A stretch of 64,000 nucleotides of DNA from Helicobacter pylori Shi112 (GCF_000277405.1 NC_017741.1:620001-684000); one strand, 5' to 3'; positions 11,432 through 20,871 are shown, counted from the first letter of the stretch. Notes: generated by a model not told the origin, from the letters alone. Translations and numbers: made by a program.

Positions 11432-12038
11432 TGGTCCTCTCTTTTAAAATTTGAACGGCTAATTCATAGTCTTTTAGGGTGTTTAGGTTTAAAAACTCTT
11501 CTTCTTTATCCAAATGCATAGCGATAGAAGAGGTATTTTTCACAAGATCACTAAGGCGATAATTTTGTGTTTTAAGAGCGTAATTAAGAGCGTTAAGGCT
11601 ATTTTGATGCCACAAAGAAATCAAATAATGTTCTTTTGTAGGACTTTTAGCATAGGTTACGCTAAAGTTTTTAATCCCACAAAGAGCCTTAATGCTTTCA
11701 AAGGACACTAAAGGCGTATCTATAGGGATAAAAAAAATATAAGGGGTTTGCAATGTTAAAAAAGCGTTATGAATGCCAAAAAGGGGTGAAAAAAGATCGC
11801 TCTCTCTTTCTAAAAGATAGGGAGCGTTTAGTTCATACGATTTTTTAGCGCTGATAATGACTTTTTTGAAAAGTTTTAAAAGGCGCGTGTATTGGTATTC
11901 TAAAAGGCTAGAATACGATTCAAAAGGCATGAGAGCCTTATTGATTTGAATGTTATTAATGATAAAACGAGAGCTTTTGCCCCCAGCCAGTAAAACGCAA
12001 GGAATGTTATCAATGATAGGGTTTTTCAAAAGATCCAT
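11424..12038 (-). CDS. mobA: Molybdenum cofactor guanylyltransferase
   Basis: Adds GMP to molybdopterin to form the guanine dinucleotide cofactor. The glycine-rich nucleotide motif [10 protein letters not shown] is at residues 16-25 and IPIDTPLV (metal-binding Asp region) near 100. 204 residues is usual for MobA. It is divergent from moaA, another molybdenum cofactor gene, across a 76 bp spacer, and overlaps flhB downstream. Confidence 0.92.
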   Translation of the reverse strand: MDLLKNPIIDNIPCVLLAGGKSSRFIINNIQINKALMPFESYSSLLEYQYTRLLKLFKKVIISAKKSYELNAPYLLERESDLFSPLFGIHNAFLTLQTPYIFFIPIDTPLVSFESIKALCGIKNFSVTYAKSPTKEHYLISLWHQNSLNALNYALKTQNYRLSDLVKNTSSIAMHLDKEEEFLNLNTLKDYELAVQILKERTNG

Positions 12039-12114
12039 CCATGTTTAATGTTGTTAAGTCATTGTTTATTATGTTACACTAAAAGCTTAAATAAAGGGCA
12101 TAAGGGAAAAGGGA

Positions 12115-13080
12115 GTGTTAGTAGATAGTTTTAATAGGGTTATTGACTATATTAGGGTTTCTGTAACCAAACAATGTAATTTCAGGTGTCAGTATTGCAT
12201 GCCTACTACGCCATTAAATTTTTTTGATGATGAAGAATTATTGCCTTTGGATAATGTTTTAGAATTTCTTAAAATCGCCATTGATGAAGGCGTTAAAAAA
12301 ATTAGAATCACCGGTGGGGAGCCGCTATTACGCAAAGGCTTAGATGAATTTATCGCCAAACTACACGCTTACAATAAGGAAGTGGCGTTAGTTTTAAGCA
12401 CTAATGGTTTTTTACTCAAAAAAATGGCTAAGGATTTAAAAAATGCCGGGTTATCCCGAGTGAATGTTTCATTGGATTCTTTAAAAAGCGATAGGGTTTT
12501 AAAAATCTCTCAAAAAGACGCTCTTAAAAATACGCTAGAAGGGGTTGAAGAGTCCTTGAAAGTGGGTTTAAAACTCAAATTAAACATGGTTGTGATGAAA
12601 AGCGTTAATGATGATGAAATCTTAGAGCTTTTAGAATACGCAAAAAATAGGAATATCCAAATCCGCTACATTGAATTTATGGAAAACACGCATGCCAAAA
12701 GTTTGGTTAAAGGCCTGAAAGAGCGAGAAATTTTAGATTTGATCGCTCAAAAATATCAAATCATTGCGACAGAAAAACCTAAACAAGGGTCTTCTAAAAT
12801 CTACACGCTAGAAAATGGCTATCAATTTGGCATTATCGCTCCGCATAGCGATGATTTTTGCCAATCTTGCAATCGTATCCGTTTGGCTTCTGATGGTAAG
12901 ATTTGCCCATGTTTATACTATCAAGACGCCATAGACGCTAAAGAGGCGATCATGAATAAGGATACAAAAAATATAAAAAGGCTTTTAAAGCAATCTATCA
13001 TCAATAAACCAGAAAAAAACATGTGGAATGATAAAAACAGCGAAACTCCCACAAGGGCGTTTTACTACACAGGGGGGTAG
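12115..13080 (+). CDS. moaA: GTP 3',8-cyclase (molybdopterin step 1)
   Basis: Radical SAM enzyme that converts GTP to the 3',8-cyclo intermediate of molybdopterin. The N-terminal CNFRCQYC motif binds the SAM cluster and the C-terminal cysteines [13 protein letters not shown]...CPC bind the second cluster; ITGGEPL follows the first. The GTG start at 12115 is preceded by AAGGGAAAAGGG. The product is 321 residues, and a TACACT box near 12075 could be its -10 element. The two-glycine C-terminus (YYTGG) expected for MoaA is present. Confidence 0.95.
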   Translation: MLVDSFNRVIDYIRVSVTKQCNFRCQYCMPTTPLNFFDDEELLPLDNVLEFLKIAIDEGVKKIRITGGEPLLRKGLDEFIAKLHAYNKEVALVLSTNGFLLKKMAKDLKNAGLSRVNVSLDSLKSDRVLKISQKDALKNTLEGVEESLKVGLKLKLNMVVMKSVNDDEILELLEYAKNRNIQIRYIEFMENTHAKSLVKGLKEREILDLIAQKYQIIATEKPKQGSSKIYTLENGYQFGIIAPHSDDFCQSCNRIRLASDGKICPCLYYQDAIDAKEAIMNKDTKNIKRLLKQSIINKPEKNMWNDKNSETPTRAFYYTGG

Positions 13081-13194
13081 GACACAGGAGAGTAGGGAAA
13101 ATATTTATTAGTTTAAATCTTTTTGTTAAGAATAAGGCGGTTTGTTTAGGATTTTTGGTTGTAGTAGCTAGGATTAAACAATAAGAAGCGTTTT

Positions 13195-13281
13195 ATGGAA
13201 AAAATCCTAGCGTTTTTCATCCCTAGCTATTTTATCCCTAGTCTTTTTTCTAGTTTTTCGGGGGGGGGGGGTTACTTATAA
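13195..13281 (+). CDS. Mini-ORF carrying a G12 tract (possible phase-variable leader peptide)
   Basis: 28-codon frame starting at ATG 13195: a short hydrophobic peptide (MEKILAFFIPSYF...) ending in four glycines encoded by the G12 run and then YL-stop. There is only a weak ribosome site (AAGAAG). If the G run lost one base, or gained two, the frame would continue about 33 more codons and stop at 13370-13372, overlapping the ATG of the next gene at 13366. If it gained one base it would stop within a few codons. By position it may correspond to HP0767. Expression is unproven. Confidence 0.4.
   Translation: MEKILAFFIPSYFIPSLFSSFSGGGGYL
13260..13271. repeat. Poly-G tract, G12
   Basis: Twelve consecutive G bases, by far the longest G or C run in the window. 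In H. pylori runs of this type change length by slippage and act as phase-variation switches, or, in the tlpB leader, as targets of the sRNA RepG. This run lies 95 bases upstream of the gene starting at 13366. Confidence 0.95.
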
Positions 13282-13365
13282 GCCTTTCTTGAATTCTTCA
13301 AAATCCCCCATTCTTTTTAAACTTCTTAAATTCCGTTTATTGACACCGCTAAAGGGAGGCAATTC

Positions 13366-14487
13366 ATGTTAGATCAAGATGCGTTACAAAATTTCCATGA
13401 AGCTGGGATGGGTGGTTTGGAGGGTGAAATCTTGAATGGTTTTGTTTTATTCATAGAGAGTATCTATGAATGCCAAAAAAAAGGAAAAGACCCCAAAGAA
13501 GCGCTCAAGCGTGCCGCCACTGAGACTCTAAAGGGTGGGGCGCGTAGTTATGGTATTGCATCTATGGGTTCATTGTTGAGGAATATGATGCAAAATAACG
13601 CTAACCAATTCATCCAAAGCCTTGGCAATGGTCCAATGCCTACGATGGTTGTAGGGGTTGGTGTGGGAAGTTGCGAAATTTTAATTAAATATTTTCGTGG
13701 AGAGATTGATAGAGTGGAGTGTTTGGAGCAACTGGGGGAAAAAAACACCAACTTTTTAAGCGGTATGGCTATGGGGGGCATTGGTCAATTAGCGATCCCC
13801 ATTCCTGTGGTTGGGGTGCTCATTGGGTGCTTTGTGGGCACAGTGATGAGCAAAACTTTTTATGATATCTCGCTAAAGACTCTCAAAGAAGCCAAGGAGG
13901 CGCACCAAAGGCGTATAGAGATTGAGAAAGAATGCCGTGATCATATCAGGCAGTTAGAGATGCATCAAAATCAATTTAATGAGGTGTTTGAGCGGTATTT
14001 TCACGGGACTATCAAATTCTTTAATGAGAGTTTTGATGAGTTGGAGAGGGCGCTTTATGCGGGCGATGCAGATTTAGCCATAGGAGCCAATAACAAGATC
14101 CAAGAAGGGCTAGGTCAAAAGCCGTTGTTTGGCAACAAGCAAGAAGGTTGGGAATTTATCACTAGCCGTAAAGAAGGAGAAGTCATGGAAGAAAATAGAG
14201 ATGGGCATGCGATTGTGTCTAATGTGATAAAGTCGTTGGAAAAGGGTGGTTTTTTCAGTCCAAGCGATCGAGAAAAATTCGCACAAACCGCTAGAGAGTA
14301 TGGGATTGAAGGTAGCGTTATTGAATAGGTTATTGATATTGCTCAGACCATTAGTCTTAGCCACCGCCATGAAGATTGGCTTGATGCAAGCGATCTGGCA
14401 AGAGAGGAGAAGAAAGCCATGCGCGCTGAGCTCCAAAAAAGCATTGATGAAAATTTAGAAGCTTTGAGAAAGATCATAAACATTTAA
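13366..14487 (+). pseudogene. Glycine-zipper membrane-associated protein, in-frame TAG near the 3' end
   Basis: The frame from ATG 13366 (strong AAAGGGAGG site) runs 320 codons to TAG at 14326-14328. After this TAG the same frame stays open for 52 more codons to TAA 14485-14487, encoding a charged helix (VIDIAQTISLSHRHEDW...) that ends just before the ribosome site of the next gene. This strongly suggests an amber mutation in a roughly 373-residue protein. It has a long glycine-rich hydrophobic segment (about 130-168; IPIPVVGVLIG) then a charged coiled coil. No enzyme motif is visible. I do not recognise a family. The truncated form may still be made. Confidence 0.7.
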
Positions 14488-14497
14488 AGGAGAAGAC

Positions 14498-15532
14498 ATG
14501 CCATTACCATTCATTTTAGGAGGGTTAGCTCTAGCGGCTGCAGGATACGGGGTTAAAAAGGGGATTGATGCAAAGAATACCAACGACGAAGCTAAAGACC
14601 TATTCAAAAAAGCAGAGGAACGGCTAGAAGAAACAAAGAAGAGGGTTGAGTTTGCTCAGTCTGATTGCAAGAATGCTTTTGCAAGGTTTGGTGAGAAGAA
14701 GCTCCATGTCATAAGCCGTGGCGTTTCAAGGTTTGTGGAGCATTTCAATCAATTGGAGGGTCATGAGTTTGTCATCAACAATATGGATATGCAAAACATT
14801 CAAGAGCAAGTCTCAGAAGCGCTAAATGTTGTCAATAAGTGTAAAGAGATGGGTTTATCAGATCTTGCTAGTTTGGGTGGCGTGGGTACTGCGGTTGGAG
14901 TTCTTGCCACTTATGGCGCATACACCGGTATAAGCGCGACGGCTGGTGGCACGGTGCTGTCGTCTCTTAGTGGCGCTCTTGCTTGGATGAGTGGCGGGGC
15001 GATTTCTTTGGGAGGTGGGTTGGCTGCTGGGAGTATGGCGTTGATTGGAGGGGTTGGGGCTGCACCCGTGATCGCAATCTTGGGAGTTTTGAGCGCTAAA
15101 AAAATGGAAAAAAAGCTAGAAGATGTTAAAGCTTATTGCTGCGAGGTTGAAGAGGCGATCACTAAAGCCTATGGGGTGATTGACGACCTTTTAGCCGTTG
15201 AGAGAGTGGTAAAGCTTTTCACCAGACAGATCACCAAATGCGATGCATTGTTCTTTTCGCTCTCTCAAGACGCCATCGCCACGATGAAAAAGCATAACTA
15301 CGATACCTCTCGTTACAATCAAAAAGAAAAAGATCAACTCTGCGTTACGGTTTCAATCCTCATGACTTTGAGCGCTTTTTTGAAAGTCCCCATCATAGAC
15401 AAACACCAAAAGCTCCAAGAGAAAGCGAAAAGGGCTTTGGAGATCATGAAAAGGCAGATGGATAACTTAGAAAGCGGGCGTTATAATGTGGCAATGATCC
15501 AATCCAGGCAAAAAGATCTTGAAAACCTGTAA
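14498..15532 (+). CDS. Glycine-zipper membrane protein with flanking coiled coils, unknown
   Basis: 344 residues, ATG behind AAAGGAGAAG. An N-terminal hydrophobic stretch (LPFILGGLALAAAGYGV) is followed by a coiled coil (about 30-80), then a long alanine/glycine-rich hydrophobic region (about 125-205; GGGLAAGSMALIGGVG) and a helical C-terminus. The layout resembles that of its upstream neighbour and of pore-forming or membrane-remodelling proteins, but no catalytic motif is seen and the function is unknown. The two genes are separated by only 10 bp and should be co-transcribed. They sit as an insert between moaA and ftsY. Confidence 0.8.
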   Translation: MPLPFILGGLALAAAGYGVKKGIDAKNTNDEAKDLFKKAEERLEETKKRVEFAQSDCKNAFARFGEKKLHVISRGVSRFVEHFNQLEGHEFVINNMDMQNIQEQVSEALNVVNKCKEMGLSDLASLGGVGTAVGVLATYGAYTGISATAGGTVLSSLSGALAWMSGGAISLGGGLAAGSMALIGGVGAAPVIAILGVLSAKKMEKKLEDVKAYCCEVEEAITKAYGVIDDLLAVERVVKLFTRQITKCDALFFSLSQDAIATMKKHNYDTSRYNQKEKDQLCVTVSILMTLSAFLKVPIIDKHQKLQEKAKRALEIMKRQMDNLESGRYNVAMIQSRQKDLENL

Positions 15533-15590
15533 AAAGGGATCGCCTATAGGCTTGAAAGATGAAGGGCTTTAAAGGGGAGAATATAAAAAG

Positions 15591-15902
15591 ATGAAAGGAT
15601 CAAATGAAAAGCTTGATCGCTTCCCCTGCACCTCTTGTGGGCTGTGCTGTAAAAATATCACCGGGATTGTTGAGCTTGTTGGGTTTGATGCGGGCAATGG
15701 GGTGTGCAAGTTTTTGGATTTAGAAACCAATCTGTGCAAGATTTATGAATCCCGCCCGTTAATTTGTAGGGTTGATGAAGCGCACAAAAAGCTTTATTCT
15801 CATATCCCGCTGGAGGAGTTTTATGCCAAAAACGCAGAGGTTTGCAACGCTTTGCAAGAAGCAAACCATATGGATAAGAGCTTTAGGGTTATTGTTCAAT
15901 AA
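15591..15902 (+). CDS. YkgJ-type CxxCxxCC cluster protein
   Basis: 103 residues with the motif CTSCGLCC at 13-20, then CKFL, CKIYESRPLICR, the pattern of the YkgJ/zinc-iron-chelating family. Such proteins are thought to bind iron or zinc; the role is not established. It follows the membrane-protein pair by 58 bp on the same strand (AAAGGGGAG upstream), and faces ftsY tail to tail with 8 bp between stop codons. Whether it belongs to the accessory module or the core is unclear. Confidence 0.85.
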   Translation: MKGSNEKLDRFPCTSCGLCCKNITGIVELVGFDAGNGVCKFLDLETNLCKIYESRPLICRVDEAHKKLYSHIPLEEFYAKNAEVCNALQEANHMDKSFRVIVQ

Positions 15903-15910
15903 TATTAGAA

Positions 15911-16792
15911 TTATTGTTCCACAAACACCGCATCAACCAAGTCTTCTATAAAGCGTTCTTCATCAAAAGCGATCAAGTCGTCTTCTTTTTCGCCCATTCC
16001 TAAATAAAGAATGGGTAATTTCAACTCATACAGCACGCTTAAAATCGCTCCGCCTTTAGAAGTGCCATCAAGCTTAGTCATAATCACGCCGTCTAACGCC
16101 AAAGTCTCATGGAAAATCTTGGCTTGAGTGAGTCCAGAACTCCCTTGCGTGCCGTCTAAAATAAGGAATTTATAAAAGGGGGCGTCTTTTAAGACTTTAG
16201 AGCAGGTGCGCGCGATTTTAGAAAGCTCGTTTTTAAGGTTGGTCTGGTTGTGTAACCTCCCGGCGGTGTCTATAAAAACTTCATCTATATTTTTAGCGAT
16301 CGCGCTTTCTATGGTGTTATAAGCTAGAGAGCTTGGATCGCTCCCTTCTTTAGCGCTAATGACTTGAATGTTAAGCTTTTCGCCCCATAATTGGAGCTGT
16401 TTGACTGCGGCCGCTCTAAAGGTATCGCCTGCCCCTAAAAGCGCTTTTTTATGCTGTTTTAAAGAGAGCTTGGCGAGTTTGGCGATCGTTGTGGTTTTAC
16501 CCGCCCCATTAACCCCCACGATGAGATGCACTAAGGGTTTTGTGGTGATGGTTTTTAGGCGTGTTTTATCATAATAGCTTTCCCCACGCACGAAACGCAA
16601 CAAAGCGACTTCTAATTGCTTGGGCGTGATTAAATCGCCTAAATGATTTAACAAACTCTCTATCAAATCGTATTGAATGTCAAAGCCAATCAAAATTTCT
16701 TCTAATTCCTCTTTAGGAACGCTTTGACGCTTTTTTTCTTTAGTCTCTTCACCCTTAATTTTATTGACAATTTTTTTGAAAAAATTAAACAT
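15911..16792 (-). CDS. ftsY: Signal recognition particle receptor FtsY
   Basis: SRP GTPase that docks nascent-chain complexes at the membrane. [15 protein letters not shown] is the P-loop, DTAGR the G3 motif, [10 protein letters not shown] the G4 region. At 293 residues it lacks the long acidic A domain of the E. coli protein, as in many epsilon-proteobacteria; the N-terminus is a short basic helix ([15 protein letters not shown]) likely to touch the membrane. It follows the lipoprotein gene by 6 bp on the minus strand. Confidence 0.96.
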   Translation of the reverse strand: MFNFFKKIVNKIKGEETKEKKRQSVPKEELEEILIGFDIQYDLIESLLNHLGDLITPKQLEVALLRFVRGESYYDKTRLKTITTKPLVHLIVGVNGAGKTTTIAKLAKLSLKQHKKALLGAGDTFRAAAVKQLQLWGEKLNIQVISAKEGSDPSSLAYNTIESAIAKNIDEVFIDTAGRLHNQTNLKNELSKIARTCSKVLKDAPFYKFLILDGTQGSSGLTQAKIFHETLALDGVIMTKLDGTSKGGAILSVLYELKLPILYLGMGEKEDDLIAFDEERFIEDLVDAVFVEQ

Positions 16793-16798
16793 GGTTTT

Positions 16799-17356
16799 TT
16801 AATCCTTTAAATTGGAAATATCAAATTGGAGCATTTCTATTGGCACGATCCCCTGATACATTTTAATCAATTCGTGTTTGTAATATAAGAGCATGTTAAA
16901 AGAATGGTTTAAAGAGTCATGCTTTAAATGATCAAAAAGAGCGGTATCTTTAGGGCTTAAAATCATAAAATCAGCTTGAAAATGCGTATTAAAGTCTTTG
17001 ATTTCATCGCTTGAATAGGGTTTATTGAGTAAAATAAGCACTCTCAAACGATCTTTAAAAGTTTTTTTTAAGATGTTAAAGCTAGGGGCGTAATCTTTTA
17101 AAAAATTATCTAAAGCGCTTAAAACTAATAGGGTAGGGGTGTTAGAATCCGGGCTGATATTTAGAGAATCTAAATCGCCTGTGATGGTGTATTCTTGGTT
17201 ATTCAAATCCATAGCGGTGTAGGTTTTAGGGCTATCTTGTTGGGTGGTATTGTTTTGAGAATCTTGAGATTTTTGAGAATTTTTACAAGCGCTAAAACCT
17301 AACAAAACGATCAAAACCAGCGCGATAAAACGCAAAAAATAAGCCTTAATTCTCAT
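16799..17356 (-). CDS. Lipoprotein with thioredoxin-like fold lacking CxxC
   Basis: The N-terminus has a signal peptide ending in the lipobox LGFSAC, so a lipoprotein is expected. After a Ser/Gln/Asp-rich linker comes a TlpA/thioredoxin-like domain (TPTLLVLSALDNF..., LRVLILLNKPYS) without the redox cysteine pair. ATG at 17356 (MRIKAYF) is preferred to a GTG at 17365 because AAGGA lies about ten bases upstream of it but abuts the GTG. It precedes ftsY. Function unknown. Confidence 0.8.
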   Translation of the reverse strand: MRIKAYFLRFIALVLIVLLGFSACKNSQKSQDSQNNTTQQDSPKTYTAMDLNNQEYTITGDLDSLNISPDSNTPTLLVLSALDNFLKDYAPSFNILKKTFKDRLRVLILLNKPYSSDEIKDFNTHFQADFMILSPKDTALFDHLKHDSLNHSFNMLLYYKHELIKMYQGIVPIEMLQFDISNLKD

Positions 17357-17410
17357 TATAAACACATCCTTAAGAATAATAAAATGGTAACTAATAACCT
17401 AAAATTATAC

Positions 17411-17416
17411 TATAAT
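17411..17416 (+). promoter_or_regulatory. -10 box for the cyclo-ligase gene
   Basis: A perfect TATAAT at 17411-17416 lies about 34 bases before the proposed ATT start at 17445, with AAGGA at 17432-17436 between them. This gives a leader of about 20 nt and supports translation from 17445. Confidence 0.6.
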
Positions 17417-17444
17417 GTAAGTCTAAAATTTAAGGATTATAACC

Positions 17445-18128
17445 ATTAAAACGATTTTTAGAGATTTTTGTAAAGAACGCTTGAAAAGGGCTAAACCAAC
17501 CAAAGATAAAGCAGTCAGGGATAAACTGGCTTGCAAGCTTTTATTTTGGAAACTCAAAGATTATCAAAATATTTTATTGTATAGCCCATTAGGGCATGAG
17601 CTTGACATTAGGTCTTTGATTTTGAAGTTAAGACAAAAAAATAAGCGCGTGTGGTTGCCTAAAAGCATCAAAAAAGGCGCTAATTTTTCTAAAGAGGGTT
17701 TCACTATCGCGCCCTTTAGGTTGCCCTTAAGGCGTTTGGGGTGGTTTGATGAGCCGAGCTTGTCGCGTTATTATAAGCGGGAATTGGATTGTATTGTCGT
17801 GCCGATTTTAGGGATGGATACAAGCTTTAGGCGCGTGGGTTTTGGGCTAGGCATGTATGATAGGAGTTTGCCCCAATTATTCAAAAGGCGGCTAAAACGC
17901 CCCTTAATCGTGTTTGTGAGTAGGGAATTAGCTCTAGCTAATGGTGTTCTTACAGACGCTTATGACATTGAAGCGGATCTTTATATGAATGCTCGTATCG
18001 TTATGAAGAATAATAAAAGGAAACATTATGAGCAGCGGGTTAATTTACATTTCATTAGAAGTCTTAGTAGCGTGTTTGATTACCGCTCTAATCATGTATT
18101 ATGTGATGAAAAAGATCTATTATGCTAG
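17445..18128 (+). CDS. 5-formyltetrahydrofolate cyclo-ligase family protein
   Basis: Family enzyme converting 5-formyl-THF to 5,10-methenyl-THF with ATP. The GFGLGMYDR motif near the C-terminal third is the family phosphate-binding signature, with LYSPLGHELDI earlier. The first canonical start in frame (TTG 17481) lacks a ribosome site and cuts off the conserved first helix. Twelve codons upstream, ATT 17445 stands eight bases after AAGGA, giving IKTIFRDFCKERLK..., so I propose an ATT start. The 3' end overlaps rny by 101 bp. Confidence 0.7.
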   Translation: MKTIFRDFCKERLKRAKPTKDKAVRDKLACKLLFWKLKDYQNILLYSPLGHELDIRSLILKLRQKNKRVWLPKSIKKGANFSKEGFTIAPFRLPLRRLGWFDEPSLSRYYKRELDCIVVPILGMDTSFRRVGFGLGMYDRSLPQLFKRRLKRPLIVFVSRELALANGVLTDAYDIEADLYMNARIVMKNNKRKHYEQRVNLHFIRSLSSVFDYRSNHVLCDEKDLLC

Positions 18129-19617
18129 AGGGCAAACCATTTTAAAAGGCGCTTCAGCTAAAGCCAAATTAATGGAGTTTCAAGCGAAATCTTTTGTGGA
18201 AGCTGAAGAGATGCGCATGAAAAGCCAAGAATGCAAATTGCAACAGCAATACGAAAATAAAAATTTGCAACTCCAAACCCATTTTGAAAAAAAAGAAGTG
18301 CATTTGAAGCATCTAGAAGCGCAACACAAAGAATTTGTAAGAGATGAAAAACGCTATTTGGAAAAGGAAAAACAAGAGCTTGAAAAAGAACGCCAAATTT
18401 TAGAGCAAGAGAGGGAAAATTTTAAAAAACAGCGCGCTGTTTGCAAAGAAGCTCAAGCCAAAGCACTAGATGCGATGCTCAATTACATGGCTTATACCAA
18501 AGATGAAATTAAAAGCATGGTTTTAGAGCAATTAGAAGAAGAATTAGAAGCGCAAAAAAGCGCGTTAATCAAGCGTTATGAAAAAGAAGCCAAAGAAGAG
18601 GGCAAGAAAAAATCGTATGCCATTTTAGCGGAAGCGACAGCCCGTTTTGCGGGTAATTATGCGGCAGAGAATTTAACAACTCGCATTGCTTTGCCTTGCT
18701 CAGATTATATCGGTCGTGTGATAGGCAAAGACGGGAAAAATATTGAAGCGTTTAAAAAAGTCAGTGGGGTGGATATAGAATTTAGCGAAGGTAGCAGCGA
18801 ATTGTATTTGTCCAGTTTCAATCTTTATCGGCGTGAAGTAGCGAGCGAAACGCTTAAAATTTTAATAGAAGACGGCCGTATCCAGCCTAACAGGATTGAA
18901 GAAGTTTATCATAGAGTCGTGCGCAACATGGAAAAAGAATTGCTTTCTGAAGGGGAGAGCGTGGTGCTAGAATTAGAGCTTGGGGCTATGGAAGATGAGC
19001 TTAAAATTTTAATAGGCAAAATGCGTTATCGTTCTAGTTTTGGGCAAAACGCCTTACAGCATTCTAAAGAAGTCGCTCTTTTAGCCGGCTTGATTGCAGA
19101 ACAGCTTGGGGGGGATAAAAAACTCGCCAGAAGAGCCGGTATTTTGCACGATATTGGTAAAGCGCTCACCCAAGAGCTTGGGAGAGATCATGTGAATTTA
19201 GGGGTTGAGGTGTGCAAGCGCCATAAAGAAGATCCGGTTGTGATTAATGCGATTTATGCCCACCATGGGCATGAAGAGATCATGAGCGTAGAGTGCGCGA
19301 GCGTGTGCGCGGCTGATGCGCTTTCAGCAGGGCGTCCTGGGGCTAGAAGAAAGAGCGATGAAGAATACGCTAAACGCATGCAAGCTTTAGAAGAGATCGC
19401 GCTAGAATTTGATGGGGTGGAAAAGGCGTATGCGATGGAGAGCGGGCGAGAATTAAGAGTGGTTGTCAAATCCAACCAAGTCAGGGACAATCAAGTGCCT
19501 ATTATTGCCAGAAAGATCGCTAAAAAGATAGAAGAGAGCGCTCAGTATGTGGGCGAAGTGGGCGTGCAAGTGGTGCGAGAAAGCCGTTTTAAAACGACCG
19601 CTACGCTCAAGCAATAA
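18028..19617 (+). CDS. rny: Ribonuclease Y
   Basis: Membrane-anchored endoribonuclease that starts mRNA decay. The 529 residues have one N-terminal membrane helix (about 5-27), a long coiled coil (about 45-190), a KH domain (RVIGKDGKNIEAF) and an HD domain (LHDIGKALTQE; HHGHE). AAAGGA precedes the ATG. It overlaps the 3' end of the cyclo-ligase gene and ends 1 bp from the stop of the convergent MATE gene. Confidence 0.95.
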   Translation: MSSGLIYISLEVLVACLITALIMYYVMKKIYYARGQTILKGASAKAKLMEFQAKSFVEAEEMRMKSQECKLQQQYENKNLQLQTHFEKKEVHLKHLEAQHKEFVRDEKRYLEKEKQELEKERQILEQERENFKKQRAVCKEAQAKALDAMLNYMAYTKDEIKSMVLEQLEEELEAQKSALIKRYEKEAKEEGKKKSYAILAEATARFAGNYAAENLTTRIALPCSDYIGRVIGKDGKNIEAFKKVSGVDIEFSEGSSELYLSSFNLYRREVASETLKILIEDGRIQPNRIEEVYHRVVRNMEKELLSEGESVVLELELGAMEDELKILIGKMRYRSSFGQNALQHSKEVALLAGLIAEQLGGDKKLARRAGILHDIGKALTQELGRDHVNLGVEVCKRHKEDPVVINAIYAHHGHEEIMSVECASVCAADALSAGRPGARRKSDEEYAKRMQALEEIALEFDGVEKAYAMESGRELRVVVKSNQVRDNQVPIIARKIAKKIEESAQYVGEVGVQVVRESRFKTTATLKQ

Positions 19618-20871
19618 TCAAGCCTTTTTCCCGCACCTTTTCCAAATGCCTTTAGAAAAAACTTTGTAATAGATGAATGAGCGCAAAAAAGTTTCTGATG
19701 CGATCACTACAAAAATAAATTCCACCTTAAAATGATAAATTAAAAGCAAGTAAATGGGCATGATCCTTAACCCCCATAAGCTTAGGGTGTTAATATACAG
19801 TGAGACTTTAGAAATGCCAGCCCCTCTAAAAACTCCATCCAGCACAAAATACCCAATTAAGGGGGCTTGAGAAAGACCCACAGCGATCAAATAAGATCGC
19901 GCCACTTCCAAGACTTCTTCATCTTGAGAAAAAAGGTTCGCAAATTCTTTAGCGAATAAAACTAAAACAATCCCTAAAACCCCCATTAAACCCATAGAAA
20001 TTTTTAAAATCAAATGCGCGTATTCTGTGGCGATTTTTGGCTTGTTCGCCCCCAAATTTTGCCCTGTTAAAACCATCGCTGCGATCATAAACCCAAATCC
20101 GGGCATGAACGAAAAGGTTTCAACCCTAATGCCTATTTGCATGCCCGCTAACACTTTATCCCCATAGCTCGCTACAAATTTGGATAAGAGGATTAAAGAA
20201 AATAAGCTCAATAAGCGCTCAAACCCGGCCGGCCAACCCACTCTAAACATGGTTTTTAAAAAAGAAAAATTAAAGGTTATTTTGAATTTTAAAGGGATTT
20301 TTTTGATTTGTATCCAAACGCCAAGCGCGAGTAATTCCAAATAAGAAACAATCACATTCGCTAAAGCAGAGCCTACAATCCCCATTTCTTTAAAACCAAA
20401 ATCCCCAAAAATCAAGGCTTGATTCAAGAAAATGCATGCGATGACCATGATGATTTTGACAATAAAGGGGGTTAGGGTGTCTGAAAAGCTAGCGAGCGCT
20501 GAAACTAAAACATTTTTTAAAAAAATACTCGGTAGCGCGATGACTAAGACTTCTAAATAATCTTGCGTCAATTGGCGCGAAGGATCTTGCAATCGCATCC
20601 AATTTAAAAAAGGCTCAATCAAAAAATAAGAAACAAACAGCACGCCCAAACAGATCACAAACGCCCCTATAAAAATACTTGAAAAAGCGTGATTGATTTG
20701 AGTAAAATCCCTAGCCCCCACAAGCCTAGAAAGAATGGCGTTAGTGCCGGTGTATAAAATCGTATTGATGCCATAAAAAAGCATCAAAAATTGCAAGCCC
20801 ACCCCTAAAGCCACAATGTGATGGTGAGAAATCTTGCCCACAAAAAAAACCGAGAGCGCGACCACTAGCAC
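19618..20871 (-). CDS. MATE-family multidrug/Na+ efflux transporter
   Basis: At least 417 residues with about eleven membrane segments and the MATE pattern (SRLVGARDF; GMQIGIRVETFSFMPGFGFM; TGQNLGAN). The GTG at 20871 falls inside the first membrane helix; in-frame codons upstream encode a typical MATE N-terminus (KKIFSLALPSGINAFLDV) but contain no ATG, GTG or TTG before the frame enters the antiporter gene. The real start may be a non-standard codon such as ATT 20943 or ATC 20934, overlapping the antiporter stop. Exported substrate unknown. Confidence 0.85.
   Translation of the reverse strand: MLVVALSVFFVGKISHHHIVALGVGLQFLMLFYGINTILYTGTNAILSRLVGARDFTQINHAFSSIFIGAFVICLGVLFVSYFLIEPFLNWMRLQDPSRQLTQDYLEVLVIALPSIFLKNVLVSALASFSDTLTPFIVKIIMVIACIFLNQALIFGDFGFKEMGIVGSALANVIVSYLELLALGVWIQIKKIPLKFKITFNFSFLKTMFRVGWPAGFERLLSLFSLILLSKFVASYGDKVLAGMQIGIRVETFSFMPGFGFMIAAMVLTGQNLGANKPKIATEYAHLILKISMGLMGVLGIVLVLFAKEFANLFSQDEEVLEVARSYLIAVGLSQAPLIGYFVLDGVFRGAGISKVSLYINTLSLWGLRIMPIYLLLIYHFKVEFIFVVIASETFLRSFIYYKVFSKGIWKRCGKKA

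Noticed and set aside
14246-14458. Separate 70-codon gene between the two membrane-protein genes
   Set aside because: The same DNA in the frame of the upstream gene encodes the natural C-terminal continuation beyond a TAG, so this other frame is a shadow.
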